Below, piece by piece: positions 55,289-62,813 of a stretch of 64,000 bases of DNA (positions within the stretch are counted from its first letter, which is position 1; every line of letters begins with the position of its first letter). The position numbers were made by a program, and so were the translations under genes. The notes below the pieces were generated by a model, which was given only the letters and a program-made list of their open reading frames with translations, was not told where the DNA came from and ran no database searches. The stretch is from NCBI RefSeq assembly GCF_000373625.1, contig NZ_KB891988.1, forward strand, positions 594,053 through 658,052, written 5' to 3'. The stretch comes from Streptomyces sp. LaPpAH-108. GTDB taxonomy: Bacteria; Actinomycetota; Actinomycetes; Streptomycetales; Streptomycetaceae.

Positions 55289-55341
55289 GGGGCCACTTCC
55301 TCCGGGGGTGGGTCGGTCTGCGGGCAGACTGTCAACAGGCG

Positions 55342-55379
55342 ATTTCCCGTCCGTTGCCCTTGTGTGAACCCCGTGTTAC
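55342..55379 (-). promoter_or_regulatory. GlnR operator of glnII (four boxes with 11-bp period)
   Basis: Reading the minus strand: GTAAC (55375-55379), TTCAC (55364-55368), GCAAC (55353-55357), GAAAT (55342-55346), each separated by exactly six bases. This is the a1-b1-a2-b2 layout known for actinobacterial GlnR. It ends 53 bases before the glnII start. Confidence 0.8.
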
Positions 55380-55391
55380 CTGGCGCCTTTT

Positions 55392-55904
55392 GTGGCGTGG
55401 CTCACCTTGTGGGGGGAGTTGGGTGGGATGGACGGGCCCGGTAGGTCACGTCCGCTCTGCGGCTGCCGTGTCCCGGACCCGTGCGAGGAAGCCCCGGCTC
55501 GCGTCCCGCTGCCCCTCGTCGCACCCGCGCGGCGGACGCGTGCGTACGACGGTGACGGCCACGCCCCGCGCGGTCCGGAGCGGGTGCGCCGCCTGTTCCT
55601 CCTGGACCCGACGGGGTGTTTCGCCGGGTACAAGGCGGCGTACCTGCTCGATGCCCCGCCGATGCTGCTGCGGCCCACGTGGCCCACGCCGCGCCGGGAC
55701 CGCGCCCGACGGCGGCCGAACCGCGACCCCTGGACAAGCCGGTCCTGCCGCTCGTGGCCGCGAACAGCAGGACCCATGACGCGGAGGCGGTGGCCGCGCG
55801 GGAAGACGGCCGTACTGGCGGACGTCTCGCACCACGCGCTGCCGCACACGGGACCGGCCGGGACGACGACCCGCCGCCTCACCGCGTTTCTGCCGGTCGG
55901 GTGA
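55392..55904 (+). pseudogene. Probable decayed coding region upstream of glnII
   Basis: No single frame reads well throughout. Strong third-position G/C bias runs in one frame over ERVRRLFLLDPTGCF...YLLDAPPMLL (about 55575-55680), shifts to another frame for LDKPVLPLVAANSRTHDAEA (about 55730-55800), then returns to the first for KTAVLADVSHHALPH (about 55800-55905). This pattern suggests one gene broken by two frameshifts. I do not recognise the ancestor. It could also be chance in GC-rich DNA. Confidence 0.3.
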
Positions 55905-55910
55905 GGGCCG

Positions 55911-56636
55911 CTATCCCACCTTCTCGATCACGGCGCGGCGGATGAGGAACTTGCCCGGCTCCCGCACCTGTTCGAACGCCTCGTTGTTGAGCAGCACGCA
56001 ACTTCCGGACACCGAGGTGACCTTGACGGTCGTCGACTTGTTGTTGTCCAGGTTGGTGACCTTCAGGGTCGTACCCGCCGGGAACTGGTTGCTGGACGCG
56101 GCCGGGGCGCCGCCCTCGCCCGAGAGCGTGACGGTGGAGCCGTTGCAGACCTGCTGGCCGGAGGCCGCGGCGCCGCCGGCGTTGCCGCCGCCGTTCTGCG
56201 CGGGCGGGGTGCTCTGCTGCGCCCCGCCGCCCGCCTGCTGACCGCCACCGGCCTGCTCGTTGCCCTGCTGAGCATTGCCCTGCTGGTCACCCTGCGCCGC
56301 CTGGGAGCCCTGAGCCGACTCCCCAACGGTGCATCCGGCAGCCTTCTGCTGGACCTTGATCTGCTCGATGACCGCCTCACGGTTGGCGATCCGGGCGTCG
56401 GACTGCGCGTCCGGGTTCGCCTTCTGGTCGGCGATGAACTTCTGGTTGTTGCCGAGCGCCGTGGCGAAGCCCTGGCAGGCGGTCGAATCCGCCGCCGACG
56501 ACAGCGTCTTGGCGTCCTTGGGGGTCTGCGCGGCGTTGGAGGTGGTGGCCAGCGCGAAGGCACCACCACCCGCCACCGCCGCCGCGCCGACGAGCAGCGC
56601 GATCTTCTTCTTGGTGTCGAGTCTCCTGCGCGACAT
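55911..56636 (-). CDS. Exported protein with Gln/Gly-rich linker and DPBB-like C-terminal domain
   Basis: The product has 241 residues. Signal or anchor helix at ~11-33 (IALLVGAAAVAGGGAFALA), then a helical segment (NNQKFIADQKANPDAQSDARI), a Gln/Gly-rich linker (~110-155) and a compact C-terminal domain. The latter (FPAGTTLKVTNLDNNKSTTV, then CVLLNNEAFEQV and LIRRAVIEKVG) has the pattern of RlpA/expansin-like double-psi beta-barrels. Two Cys could pair. A peptidoglycan or polysaccharide contact is plausible. It shares its layout with the DUF1996 protein across glnII. Confidence 0.78.
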   Translation of the reverse strand: MSRRRLDTKKKIALLVGAAAVAGGGAFALATTSNAAQTPKDAKTLSSAADSTACQGFATALGNNQKFIADQKANPDAQSDARIANREAVIEQIKVQQKAAGCTVGESAQGSQAAQGDQQGNAQQGNEQAGGGQQAGGGAQQSTPPAQNGGGNAGGAAASGQQVCNGSTVTLSGEGGAPAASSNQFPAGTTLKVTNLDNNKSTTVKVTSVSGSCVLLNNEAFEQVREPGKFLIRRAVIEKVG

Positions 56637-56764
56637 CCGCGCCTCCTGCGAGGTAGGGGAGCGTACGCCGCTATGTACGGGCCCCCGGGCGCCGTTACTC
56701 AGCGGTTACCGAGGCATCCCAAGTAACGTACGTCACACGGAAGTTGAGGATGCTCTCGCGGAGG

Positions 56765-57133
56765 TCACCCCCGACTCCGCCGTACGGCCTCCCGCACGGC
56801 CTCCTCAGTCCGCCCCACCACCGCCGTCCCGTCGTCCGCGGTGATGATCGGCCGCTGAATCAGCCGGGGATGCGCCGCGAGCGCCGCCACCCACCGCTCC
56901 CGCGCCCCCGCGTCCCGCGCCCACCCCCCGACCCCGAGTTCCTTCGCCTCCGCCTCCTGAGTCCGCGTGATGTCCCACGGCTCCAGCCCCAACCGCCCCA
57001 ACACCTCCCGAATCTCCTCCTCACCGGGCGCATCCTCGAGATACCGCCGCACGGTGTACCCGGCCTCCTCGGCATCCAACAGATCGAGAGCACTACGGCA
57101 CTTGGAACAGCTCGGATTGATCCAGATCTCCAT
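56765..57133 (-). CDS. ArsC/Spx-family thioredoxin-fold protein
   Basis: The product has 122 residues. WINPSCSKCRSALDLLDAEE carries the CxxC at the start of the ArsC fold; YTVRRYLEDAPGEEEIREVL, AHPRLIQRPIITADDG (Arg-Pro-Ile substrate loop) and GRTEEAVREAV complete it. This is the glutaredoxin-coupled arsenate reductase or Spx-like family. No ars operon genes surround it, so arsenate resistance is unproved. Confidence 0.9.
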   Translation of the reverse strand: MEIWINPSCSKCRSALDLLDAEEAGYTVRRYLEDAPGEEEIREVLGRLGLEPWDITRTQEAEAKELGVGGWARDAGARERWVAALAAHPRLIQRPIITADDGTAVVGRTEEAVREAVRRSRG

Positions 57134-57166
57134 GGGAGAACGGTACGCGGGCGTGTCCGCGCCTTC

Positions 57167-58018
57167 TCAGCGTGCGTTCAGCCTCTGCCGGGCCGCGCTG
57201 ACGAGGCTCTGCGCGGCCGTGCCGTACACGGCGGACTCCCGGAGCGTGTTCCAGGTCCGCAGGTAGGTGTCCACGCTGTCGGCGTCGTCGATCCAGAACT
57301 CCGCGTGCCAGTTCTCGACGATCACCTGGCGGTCGTCGTAGACCCAGAAGGCGGTGGCCGGAGGGATCTTGAGGGGAGCGGACAGCGGGACGATGCCCAG
57401 CTCCACCGTGTCCAGGCCGATGACCCCCGTCAGCCGGTCGAGTTGGGCGGCGAGGACCGACGGCGGGCAGATCAGGGCGTGCAGGGCGGGTTCCCACAGG
57501 AGGAGGTGGAAGCGCTTCGAGGAGTCGTAGAGGGCTTCCTGCCGTTTCATGCGGGACCGGACCGCCTCCTCGGTGTCGCGCGGCGACCGCTGCAGTTCCG
57601 CGTACCGCGTGAAGACGGAGCGGGCGTAGTCCGGCGTCTGGAGGATCCCGAAGACCATGGCGGTCTCCCAGCCCCGGAGCACGGAGGCGTCGGTGTGAGC
57701 GGTGAGGTGGGTGTCCTGTACGGCCTTGTGTCCGGCGGCCAACTGGCGCCGCCACGACCGGATATGAGACTCGAACCCCCTCAGCCGTGCCACCAGTTCG
57801 TCGTACGCCTCGGGGTGCCCGGTCGCCTCCGTCCACTTGCGCAGATCGTCGGAGGTCGGGGTCTGCCTGCCGTTCTCCAGCCTGCTGACCCTGGACTTGT
57901 TCCACCCGTACCGCCCGGCAAGCTCCGCCCCGGTGAGCCGGCCCCCAGCGGCGGAGAGCCGCAGCTCACGCAGCCGTATCCCGAGCGCTTCGCGCGCCTG
58001 CTGGTAGTCCGTGCTCAC
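57167..58018 (-). CDS. XRE-HTH regulator with DUF5753 ligand domain (WhiJ-like)
   Basis: The product has 283 residues from GTG 58018. The HTH reads LTGAELAGRYGWNKSRVSRLENGRQTP, followed by DDLRKWTEATGHPEAYDELV. The DUF5753 part has GILQTPDYARSVF and RMKRQEALYDSSKRFHLLLWE. It is coupled (15-base gap) to the DUF6879 gene. Such pairs are strongly amplified in Streptomyces, and some (WhiJ, AbaA-like) affect development and antibiotic synthesis. Repeats at 58819-58858 may be its binding sites. Confidence 0.9.
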   Translation of the reverse strand: MSTDYQQAREALGIRLRELRLSAAGGRLTGAELAGRYGWNKSRVSRLENGRQTPTSDDLRKWTEATGHPEAYDELVARLRGFESHIRSWRRQLAAGHKAVQDTHLTAHTDASVLRGWETAMVFGILQTPDYARSVFTRYAELQRSPRDTEEAVRSRMKRQEALYDSSKRFHLLLWEPALHALICPPSVLAAQLDRLTGVIGLDTVELGIVPLSAPLKIPPATAFWVYDDRQVIVENWHAEFWIDDADSVDTYLRTWNTLRESAVYGTAAQSLVSAARQRLNAR

Positions 58019-58033
58019 GGGGGTGTTCCTGTC

Positions 58034-58576
58034 TCAGTGCTCCTGCGCGGTCAGTTGCGCCGCGAACTCCTTGTACGGGAGGGCGTGATGCAGTGCCGCG
58101 TCACGTGCCCTGACGTAGCGCAGCACGGCCGCCGGTTCAGTGATCAGTTCGACGTCGACCAGGTTGTCGGTGTCGTCGAAGTCGAGCAGGGCGACCAGCC
58201 GGGAGTCGAAGATCCAGAAGTCTTCGGCGGGCAGGCCCACGCGGTCGGCGTCATCCCGCCACAGGTTGCGGATCTCCTCGCCGACGGCGCTGTTGCGGCG
58301 CGCGTTGTCGAGCAGATAGAGCTGGCCGGTCGTGGGCGGCCTGTCGACGACACGGACCCGCTCGAACCGCTTGCCGAGCGCGACCTGCTCGCGGCGCTCG
58401 GCGCACCAGTCCGCGTCGACACCCGTCCAGTCGACGGGCTCGCCCCTGGTGAACTGGGCGTACGTATCGGTGAGTTCGTCCGAGGCATAGCGGCGCCGTG
58501 TCTCCAAGCGCCATGCGGTGTGCTCGAACCGTGTGAAGAGCCCGTCGAACTCGTCCAGGCCGATGATGTCCGGCAC
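58034..58576 (-). CDS. DUF6879-type partner protein of the HTH regulator
   Basis: The product has 180 residues when started at GTG 58576 (PDIIGLDEFDGLFTRFEHTA follows), which has a perfect AAGGAG nine bases upstream and fits the usual length. FEHTAWRLETRRRYASDE, RVRVVDRPPTTGQLY, EDFWIFDSRLVALLDFDD and LRYVRARDAALHHALPYKEF are characteristic. The same frame stays open and codon-biased up to a TTG at 58759, so a longer N-terminus of up to 61 residues is possible. It probably works with the HTH protein encoded next. Confidence 0.8.
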   Translation of the reverse strand: MPDIIGLDEFDGLFTRFEHTAWRLETRRRYASDELTDTYAQFTRGEPVDWTGVDADWCAERREQVALGKRFERVRVVDRPPTTGQLYLLDNARRNSAVGEEIRNLWRDDADRVGLPAEDFWIFDSRLVALLDFDDTDNLVDVELITEPAAVLRYVRARDAALHHALPYKEFAAQLTAQEH

Positions 58577-58818
58577 GCGGGTGACCTCCTTGGGGCCGAA
58601 GTCGACCAGTAGCTCACGCGGTACGACGATGGGCACCTCGCCGTCCTGCAAGTGGCGGAGCTGGGCGATGTCGTCAGGGTCGGTGAGAGCGGGGCCGTGC
58701 ACGAGAACCGCAGTCGCCGGGTCATGATCGCGTCCTTCCCTGGGGGACTGATCTCTCAAGCTTCCACGAGGTCAACGCCCCACGCCCCCCATTCGGCTCG
58801 CCCGAATCGACAACCTTA

Positions 58819-58858
58819 CGCAACTCCGCGGTGAGGGTTCGCAACTTCGCGCAACTTC
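58819..58858. repeat. Iterated CGCAACTYC words in the divergent promoter
   Basis: Copies start at 58819 (CGCAACTCC), 58840 and 58850 (both CGCAACTTC), spaced 21 and 10 bases, so they lie on one helix face. They sit between the DUF6879 gene and the small divergent gene at 58898. Confidence 0.5.
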
Positions 58859-58897
58859 CATGGCGCGTCACAAGTACCTCTCCCTACCGTCCCGTTC

Positions 58898-59104
58898 ATG
58901 GCTGGAGTACAGCAGGCGCACGGCGCCGATCCCCACGTGGCCACCGAGGTTCTGAGGTCGGCCCTGTCCCAGGCAGGCATCGTGCTGCCGTCGCTCGGAC
59001 CCGACCCCGCCTCGCCCGCTCTCGGACTCGTCGAACTGGGGCGCGTACGCGCCGACGTGGCCCTGCGGCTGGCGGAGGCGCTACGGCGGGACGACACCGC
59101 ATGA
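58898..59104 (+). CDS. Small protein, 68 residues, unrecognised
   Basis: ATG 58898 opens MAGVQQAHGADPHVATEVL and continues with a helical, Leu/Ala-rich chain containing VELGRVRADVALRLAEALRR. The last codons overlap the next ATG (ATGA), which supports true translation. Short proteins of this sort lie next to DUF5753 regulators in Streptomyces. Its function is not known. Confidence 0.65.
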   Translation: MAGVQQAHGADPHVATEVLRSALSQAGIVLPSLGPDPASPALGLVELGRVRADVALRLAEALRRDDTA

Positions 59105-59310
59105 GCGCCCTGAGAACCCCCGGCGACGAGGACGGCCTCCCACCTCGGATGACGCTGCGGGTCTACACCGTGAACCGCGCGGGTCGCATCACGAGCGACT
59201 CGGGAACGCGCGGGATCGAGGACGCGGAAACCTGGGCGGTGACAGATCTGGGCCAGGAGTTCCCGCCCTGCGGGTGTCCGCGCCATCGGGTGATGAGACC
59301 AGCGCGATGA
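59101..59310 (+). CDS. Small protein with CxCPRH motif, 69 residues
   Basis: ATG 59101 overlaps the previous stop by four bases. The product has MTLRVYTVNRAGRITSDSG and ends in FPPCGCPRHRVMRPAR; the two Cys and His could bind a metal. It resembles small Streptomyces proteins of unknown role found near HTH regulators. It is probably cytosolic. Confidence 0.65.
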   Translation: MSALRTPGDEDGLPPRMTLRVYTVNRAGRITSDSGTRGIEDAETWAVTDLGQEFPPCGCPRHRVMRPAR

Positions 59311-59532
59311 CCTCTGCAAGAGCCGAAGGAGCGTCCTCGGTAGTGCCGTCGTGTACACCATCGTCCGCATGGAACACCGGACGCAAGCCTCGGAGTTGGC
59401 AAGCTCGTCGACATCGGTACCCATGGGCTTCCATGCCGACAAGGAACCGTGGGCGATCGACGGCACGGACTGCTCCCCGTGTGGCAACAAGGTGCCGACA
59501 GCCACTGAACCGCCTTCTCGAAGGGAGCCCCC

Positions 59533-60186
59533 GTGCCCGCCCGACACGACATCGCGGCCGAGACCGAACTCTGGGACGCGTACGCCTCCTCCGTCTTCAA
59601 GGGCGACGTCGAGCCCGGCTTCCGCTGGACCCAGTACGCCGGGCATGGCCCGGGGGCAGAACTGCTCGGTGACGTGCGCTCCGTGCTGGAGATCGGCTGC
59701 GGTACGGGCCGCGCTCTCGCGTACCTGGCTCGGCGTGGTGTCGTCGCCCGGGGGGTCGATCTGTCGCCCGTCATGGTGGAGAAGGCCACCGTCAAGTGGG
59801 CCGGTACGGGCGCGGAGTTCGCGTGTGCGGAGGTGCTGGAGTATCTGGGCGGGCACGAGGAGTCGTACGACGCCGTCTACTCCGTCTTCGGGGCCGCCTG
59901 GTTCACCGACCCGGGTCGGCTGCTCCCGCTCGTGCGCCGACGGCTCAACCCCGGCGGTGTCTTCGTCTTCTCCCAGCCGCTCGCGATCCCCGGCGCCTAC
60001 GGCCCGCAGGGGATGTACAAGGGCGGCTTCGCGGGCAAGGCGATGTTCGTCTACCGCTACAGCTACCGCCCGGCTGTGTGGGAACGCCTGCTCACCCGGG
60101 CCGGGTTCGCCATGGCGGAGGCGCGGGTGCTGGAGGCGCCGGAGCCCGGGTATGTCGGGACACTTCTTGTCCGGGCCGGTACGTGA
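59533..60186 (+). CDS. Class I SAM-dependent methyltransferase
   Basis: The product has 217 residues from GTG 59533 after GAAGGGAG. SVLEIGCGTGRALAYLA is motif I, ARGVDLSPVMVEKA motif II, and ESYDAVYSVFGAAWF motif post-I. GMYKGGFAGKAMF... is an active-site insert. It follows the small-gene pair by 222 bases. The substrate is unknown. Confidence 0.87.
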   Translation: MPARHDIAAETELWDAYASSVFKGDVEPGFRWTQYAGHGPGAELLGDVRSVLEIGCGTGRALAYLARRGVVARGVDLSPVMVEKATVKWAGTGAEFACAEVLEYLGGHEESYDAVYSVFGAAWFTDPGRLLPLVRRRLNPGGVFVFSQPLAIPGAYGPQGMYKGGFAGKAMFVYRYSYRPAVWERLLTRAGFAMAEARVLEAPEPGYVGTLLVRAGT

Positions 60187-60393
60187 CTGCGGTGGGCGGC
60201 GTGTTCGAATTTCTGGTGCCTCTGGGGCGCCTCGTGGAGCTGGGGTGAAGGCATCTCAATTTCCGCTGCCACCTGGGGATTTGCTCCGCTGGGAACCCCC
60301 TGGATGTCAGTGCCCGGCAGTAGAATTGAAGCAGTGTTCGAGAGTGCTTCCGGGGTGTCCGGCAGGTGCTCTGATCGCGACAGGAGGATGCCC

Positions 60394-60702
60394 GTGCCCG
60401 CTGCCGCTGTTTTGAAGAACAAGCCGTCGCCCACCCAGTCCACCGCCAGGCGTGCCGTGCCGCAGGACTCGCCGTATGTGCCGGTGGCGAAGAGTCCGCT
60501 GCCGGCCGGGCAGCCGCGCGAGTGGTACGTCACGCACAACCGGCGGCTGAAAGCCATGCGTCTGGCCATAGCCCTGCTCGACTCCGGGATCTACCGGCCG
60601 ACGCAGGCACGTGACGTGACCATCCGCCGCACGGCCGAGAAGCTGGGCGTCCACCCGCCGTCCGCGACGACGTGCCGGATGGTGCGGGCGTTGATGCGAT
60701 AG
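60394..60702 (+). CDS. Small basic protein, 102 residues, Streptomyces-type hypothetical
   Basis: GTG 60394 lies six bases after AGGAGG; the ATG at 60388 is too close to it. The C-terminal half (EWYVTHNRRLKAMRLAIALL, TQARDVTIRRTAEKLGVHPP, SATTCRMVRALMR) is helical and resembles a small HTH. It could bind nucleic acid. No family is certain. Confidence 0.65.
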   Translation: MPAAAVLKNKPSPTQSTARRAVPQDSPYVPVAKSPLPAGQPREWYVTHNRRLKAMRLAIALLDSGIYRPTQARDVTIRRTAEKLGVHPPSATTCRMVRALMR

Positions 60703-60731
60703 GTGAGTGGGGGGGGAGGGGGACGGACCCT

Positions 60732-60745
60732 GGGGCTTCGGCCCC
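60732..60745. terminator. GGGGC-TTCG-GCCCC hairpin between convergent genes
   Basis: This 5-bp core with a UUCG tetraloop is extended by G-rich and C-rich flanks (60715-60753). It lies between the ends of the small basic protein and the SUKH gene. Confidence 0.6.
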
Positions 60746-60763
60746 GCCCCCCTCTTCACCCGT

Positions 60764-61360
60764 TCAGGACCTCCGCGTTGGGACGAAGCGCGTCCTGTCC
60801 TCGGGGGTGACGATGTCGTCCACGTCGGTGAAGTAGTACGAGGGGGTCGTCCCGGCCAGCACCTCCAGCAGGAACGCGCTGCACGACACCGGGTGGAACT
60901 CCCACAGGGGTCCGCGCCCCTCGTTGAGGGCGACGGTCCAGTCGTCCGGGGCGGTGCCGGGGCGGACCAGCCAGTAGAGGAAGTGGCCCGCGCCCTCCGC
61001 GTAGCCCCACGGCACCAGCCGGGCACCGTCCTCGTCCAGCTCCGTCGGCCGCTCCTCGCCCGCCGCCCACAGCCCGGCGAGGATCTTCTCGCGGTCCGGG
61101 GTCTGGGCGATCAGGTCGTACAGCGGTTCCGGGCAGCCGGGTTCCAGGAGCCAGATGAGGTCTCCGAAGAGTCCGCCGCCGTAGGTGTGGACGAGCTGCT
61201 TGTAATCGGCGGGGAGGCGGACGTCCAACGTCCGTTCCACGTCGGCCCATTCGCACCCCGCCCGCCGCCGGGCTGGGGCGAGCAGAGGGCTGTGAGCGGA
61301 GCGATGTGACGCAGGGGCTGGGGCGCAGGGGCGTGGGGCATGGTGCCCAGCCTGCCCCAT
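60764..61360 (-). CDS. SMI1/KNR4 (SUKH) domain protein
   Basis: The product has 198 residues if it starts at ATG 61360; the first 35 are Pro/Ala/His-rich and may not be translated. The SUKH core starts at CEWADVERTLDVRLPADYKQL, then HTYGGGLFGDLIWLLEPG, ARLVPWGYAEGAGHFLYWLV and WEFHPVSCSAFLLEVLAG. The family includes immunity proteins against polymorphic toxins, but no toxin gene is adjacent. It is 21 bases after the alpha/beta hydrolase stop, so probably in an operon with it. Confidence 0.82.
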   Translation of the reverse strand: MGQAGHHAPRPCAPAPASHRSAHSPLLAPARRRAGCEWADVERTLDVRLPADYKQLVHTYGGGLFGDLIWLLEPGCPEPLYDLIAQTPDREKILAGLWAAGEERPTELDEDGARLVPWGYAEGAGHFLYWLVRPGTAPDDWTVALNEGRGPLWEFHPVSCSAFLLEVLAGTTPSYYFTDVDDIVTPEDRTRFVPTRRS

Positions 61361-61381
61361 GCCCCACGCCGATGCCCCCCC

Positions 61382-62125
61382 TCAGCTCGGCAGCCCCTCC
61401 AGCAGCAGCCTCGCCAACTCCCCGCAGTCCTCCGGGTGATCCCGGAACCACAGTCCCAACCTGTGCTCGGCGTCCGGGAGTTCGAAGCGCATGTACTGCG
61501 CCCGCGCCGCCAGTGCGTCCTGCACCGCCTCCGTCACGGCCCCCGGGATCACCGTGTCCGTCCCGGGCACCACCAGCACCGCCCGCCCCTCGTACGACCG
61601 CAGCACCCCGAGGGCGGGGGAGGCGCGCCAGCTGTCCGGTGTGCGGATGATCTCGGTGAACCGGCCGTCCCCTGTACCGAAGGGCACGTCCCAGGCGTCG
61701 GGGGCGTACACCGCCGGAGCGCCCAGGCCGAGCGCGGCGACCCGGGAGCCGTAGTGCCGTACGAGATCCGCCACCGTCTGGCCGCTCATGCTGAAGCCGA
61801 CGAGGATCAGCGGCGCGTCCGCCGGGGCGTGGGCGTCGATCACCGCGACCGCCTGCTCGTACCGGCGCCGCAGGCTCAACTCCGCGAGTGCACCCGTGCT
61901 TTCGCCGTGCCCGGAGAAGTCGAAGGCCAGCGCGTGACAGCCCTGCGTAGCGAACTCCTCGGTCAGCGGCAGGAGTCGGGCCTTGCTGCCGGTGCCCGCG
62001 CCGTGCAGCAGGACGACGGTGGCCCGTCCCGGCACCGCGCCGGTCCGTACGACACTCAGCCGCTCGCCGTCGCAGGCGTAGACGGATTCCCCTTGATCAA
62101 GAGAGAGTTCGCGCATGCGGGCCAT
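61382..62125 (-). CDS. Alpha/beta hydrolase
   Basis: The product has 247 residues from ATG 62125; ATG 62116 is also possible. VVLLHGAGTGSKARLLPL is the oxyanion loop, LVGFSMSGQTVADL the nucleophile elbow (GFSMSG), and ELPDAEHRLGLW carries the catalytic His. The acid is probably the Asp in VVPGTDTVIP. A lid is short. Possible esterase or peptidase; the substrate is unknown. SUKH gene follows. Confidence 0.88.
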   Translation of the reverse strand: MARMRELSLDQGESVYACDGERLSVVRTGAVPGRATVVLLHGAGTGSKARLLPLTEEFATQGCHALAFDFSGHGESTGALAELSLRRRYEQAVAVIDAHAPADAPLILVGFSMSGQTVADLVRHYGSRVAALGLGAPAVYAPDAWDVPFGTGDGRFTEIIRTPDSWRASPALGVLRSYEGRAVLVVPGTDTVIPGAVTEAVQDALAARAQYMRFELPDAEHRLGLWFRDHPEDCGELARLLLEGLPS

Positions 62126-62214
62126 TCACTCACACGACTCACGCACCTGAGACGAGCCACGAGCCACGAGCCACGCCTCCGCGCCCCCGGCCGCGCACCT
62201 TCACCCGCGTACCC

Positions 62215-62811
62215 TCACCCATTCATCCCCGGCGCGTCCCACAACGGGAACCACCGCGACGTGTCCGCCTCCACCCGCAGATCGTTCTCCAGCGCCGACG
62301 CCAGCTGGAGTTCCATCGCGTTGTCGCGGGACTGGCGCCCGGCGTGGGTGCACAGCGGGTAGAAGCTGCCGCGTTTGTAGAGGTAGACGAGGGCGAGGGA
62401 GCGGTCGTCGGCGGGGTTGTCGCGGGTGAAGGTGATCAGGGAGCACAGCAGCTGGGGGCCGAAGCCGTTGGCCTCCATGGAGCTGTTGACCGCGTGCAGG
62501 TCGTTGACCAGTTCGGGGAGCTGATCGGGGGCGCGGCGGGAGACCAGCCAGGAGTAGCCGTAGGAGTCCTGGACCAGCTCCACCCGGGGCCCGGTGCGGT
62601 CGCTGTCCGCGTCGAGAAGCGCCCGCACCTCGCGGTGGGTCTGCTCGAAGGCCGCGCCCTCGACCGTCGCGAAGCACACCGCGCCGGTGCCGGTCGGCGT
62701 GAACCCGGAGACCACCTCCAGCGTCACCGCCGCCGACGGCAGCCCGAACAGCCGGTCCAGATCCGGCGGCACCGGCTTCGTACGCCCCAGGAGAATGTCC
62801 AGCAGCCCCAT
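62215..62811 (-). CDS. pspAB: PspA-associated protein PspAB-like
   Basis: The product has 198 residues (MGLLDILLGRTKPVPPDLDR). It matches the actinobacterial PspAB family in size and in blocks TLEVVSGFTPTGTGAVCFAT, QDSYGYSWLVSRR and YLYKRGSFYPLCTHAGR. It lies two bases after htpX, so they are one operon. This context suggests envelope stress and membrane-protein quality control. The PspA gene itself is not in the window. Confidence 0.8.
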   Translation of the reverse strand: MGLLDILLGRTKPVPPDLDRLFGLPSAAVTLEVVSGFTPTGTGAVCFATVEGAAFEQTHREVRALLDADSDRTGPRVELVQDSYGYSWLVSRRAPDQLPELVNDLHAVNSSMEANGFGPQLLCSLITFTRDNPADDRSLALVYLYKRGSFYPLCTHAGRQSRDNAMELQLASALENDLRVEADTSRWFPLWDAPGMNG

Positions 62812-62813
62812 GC

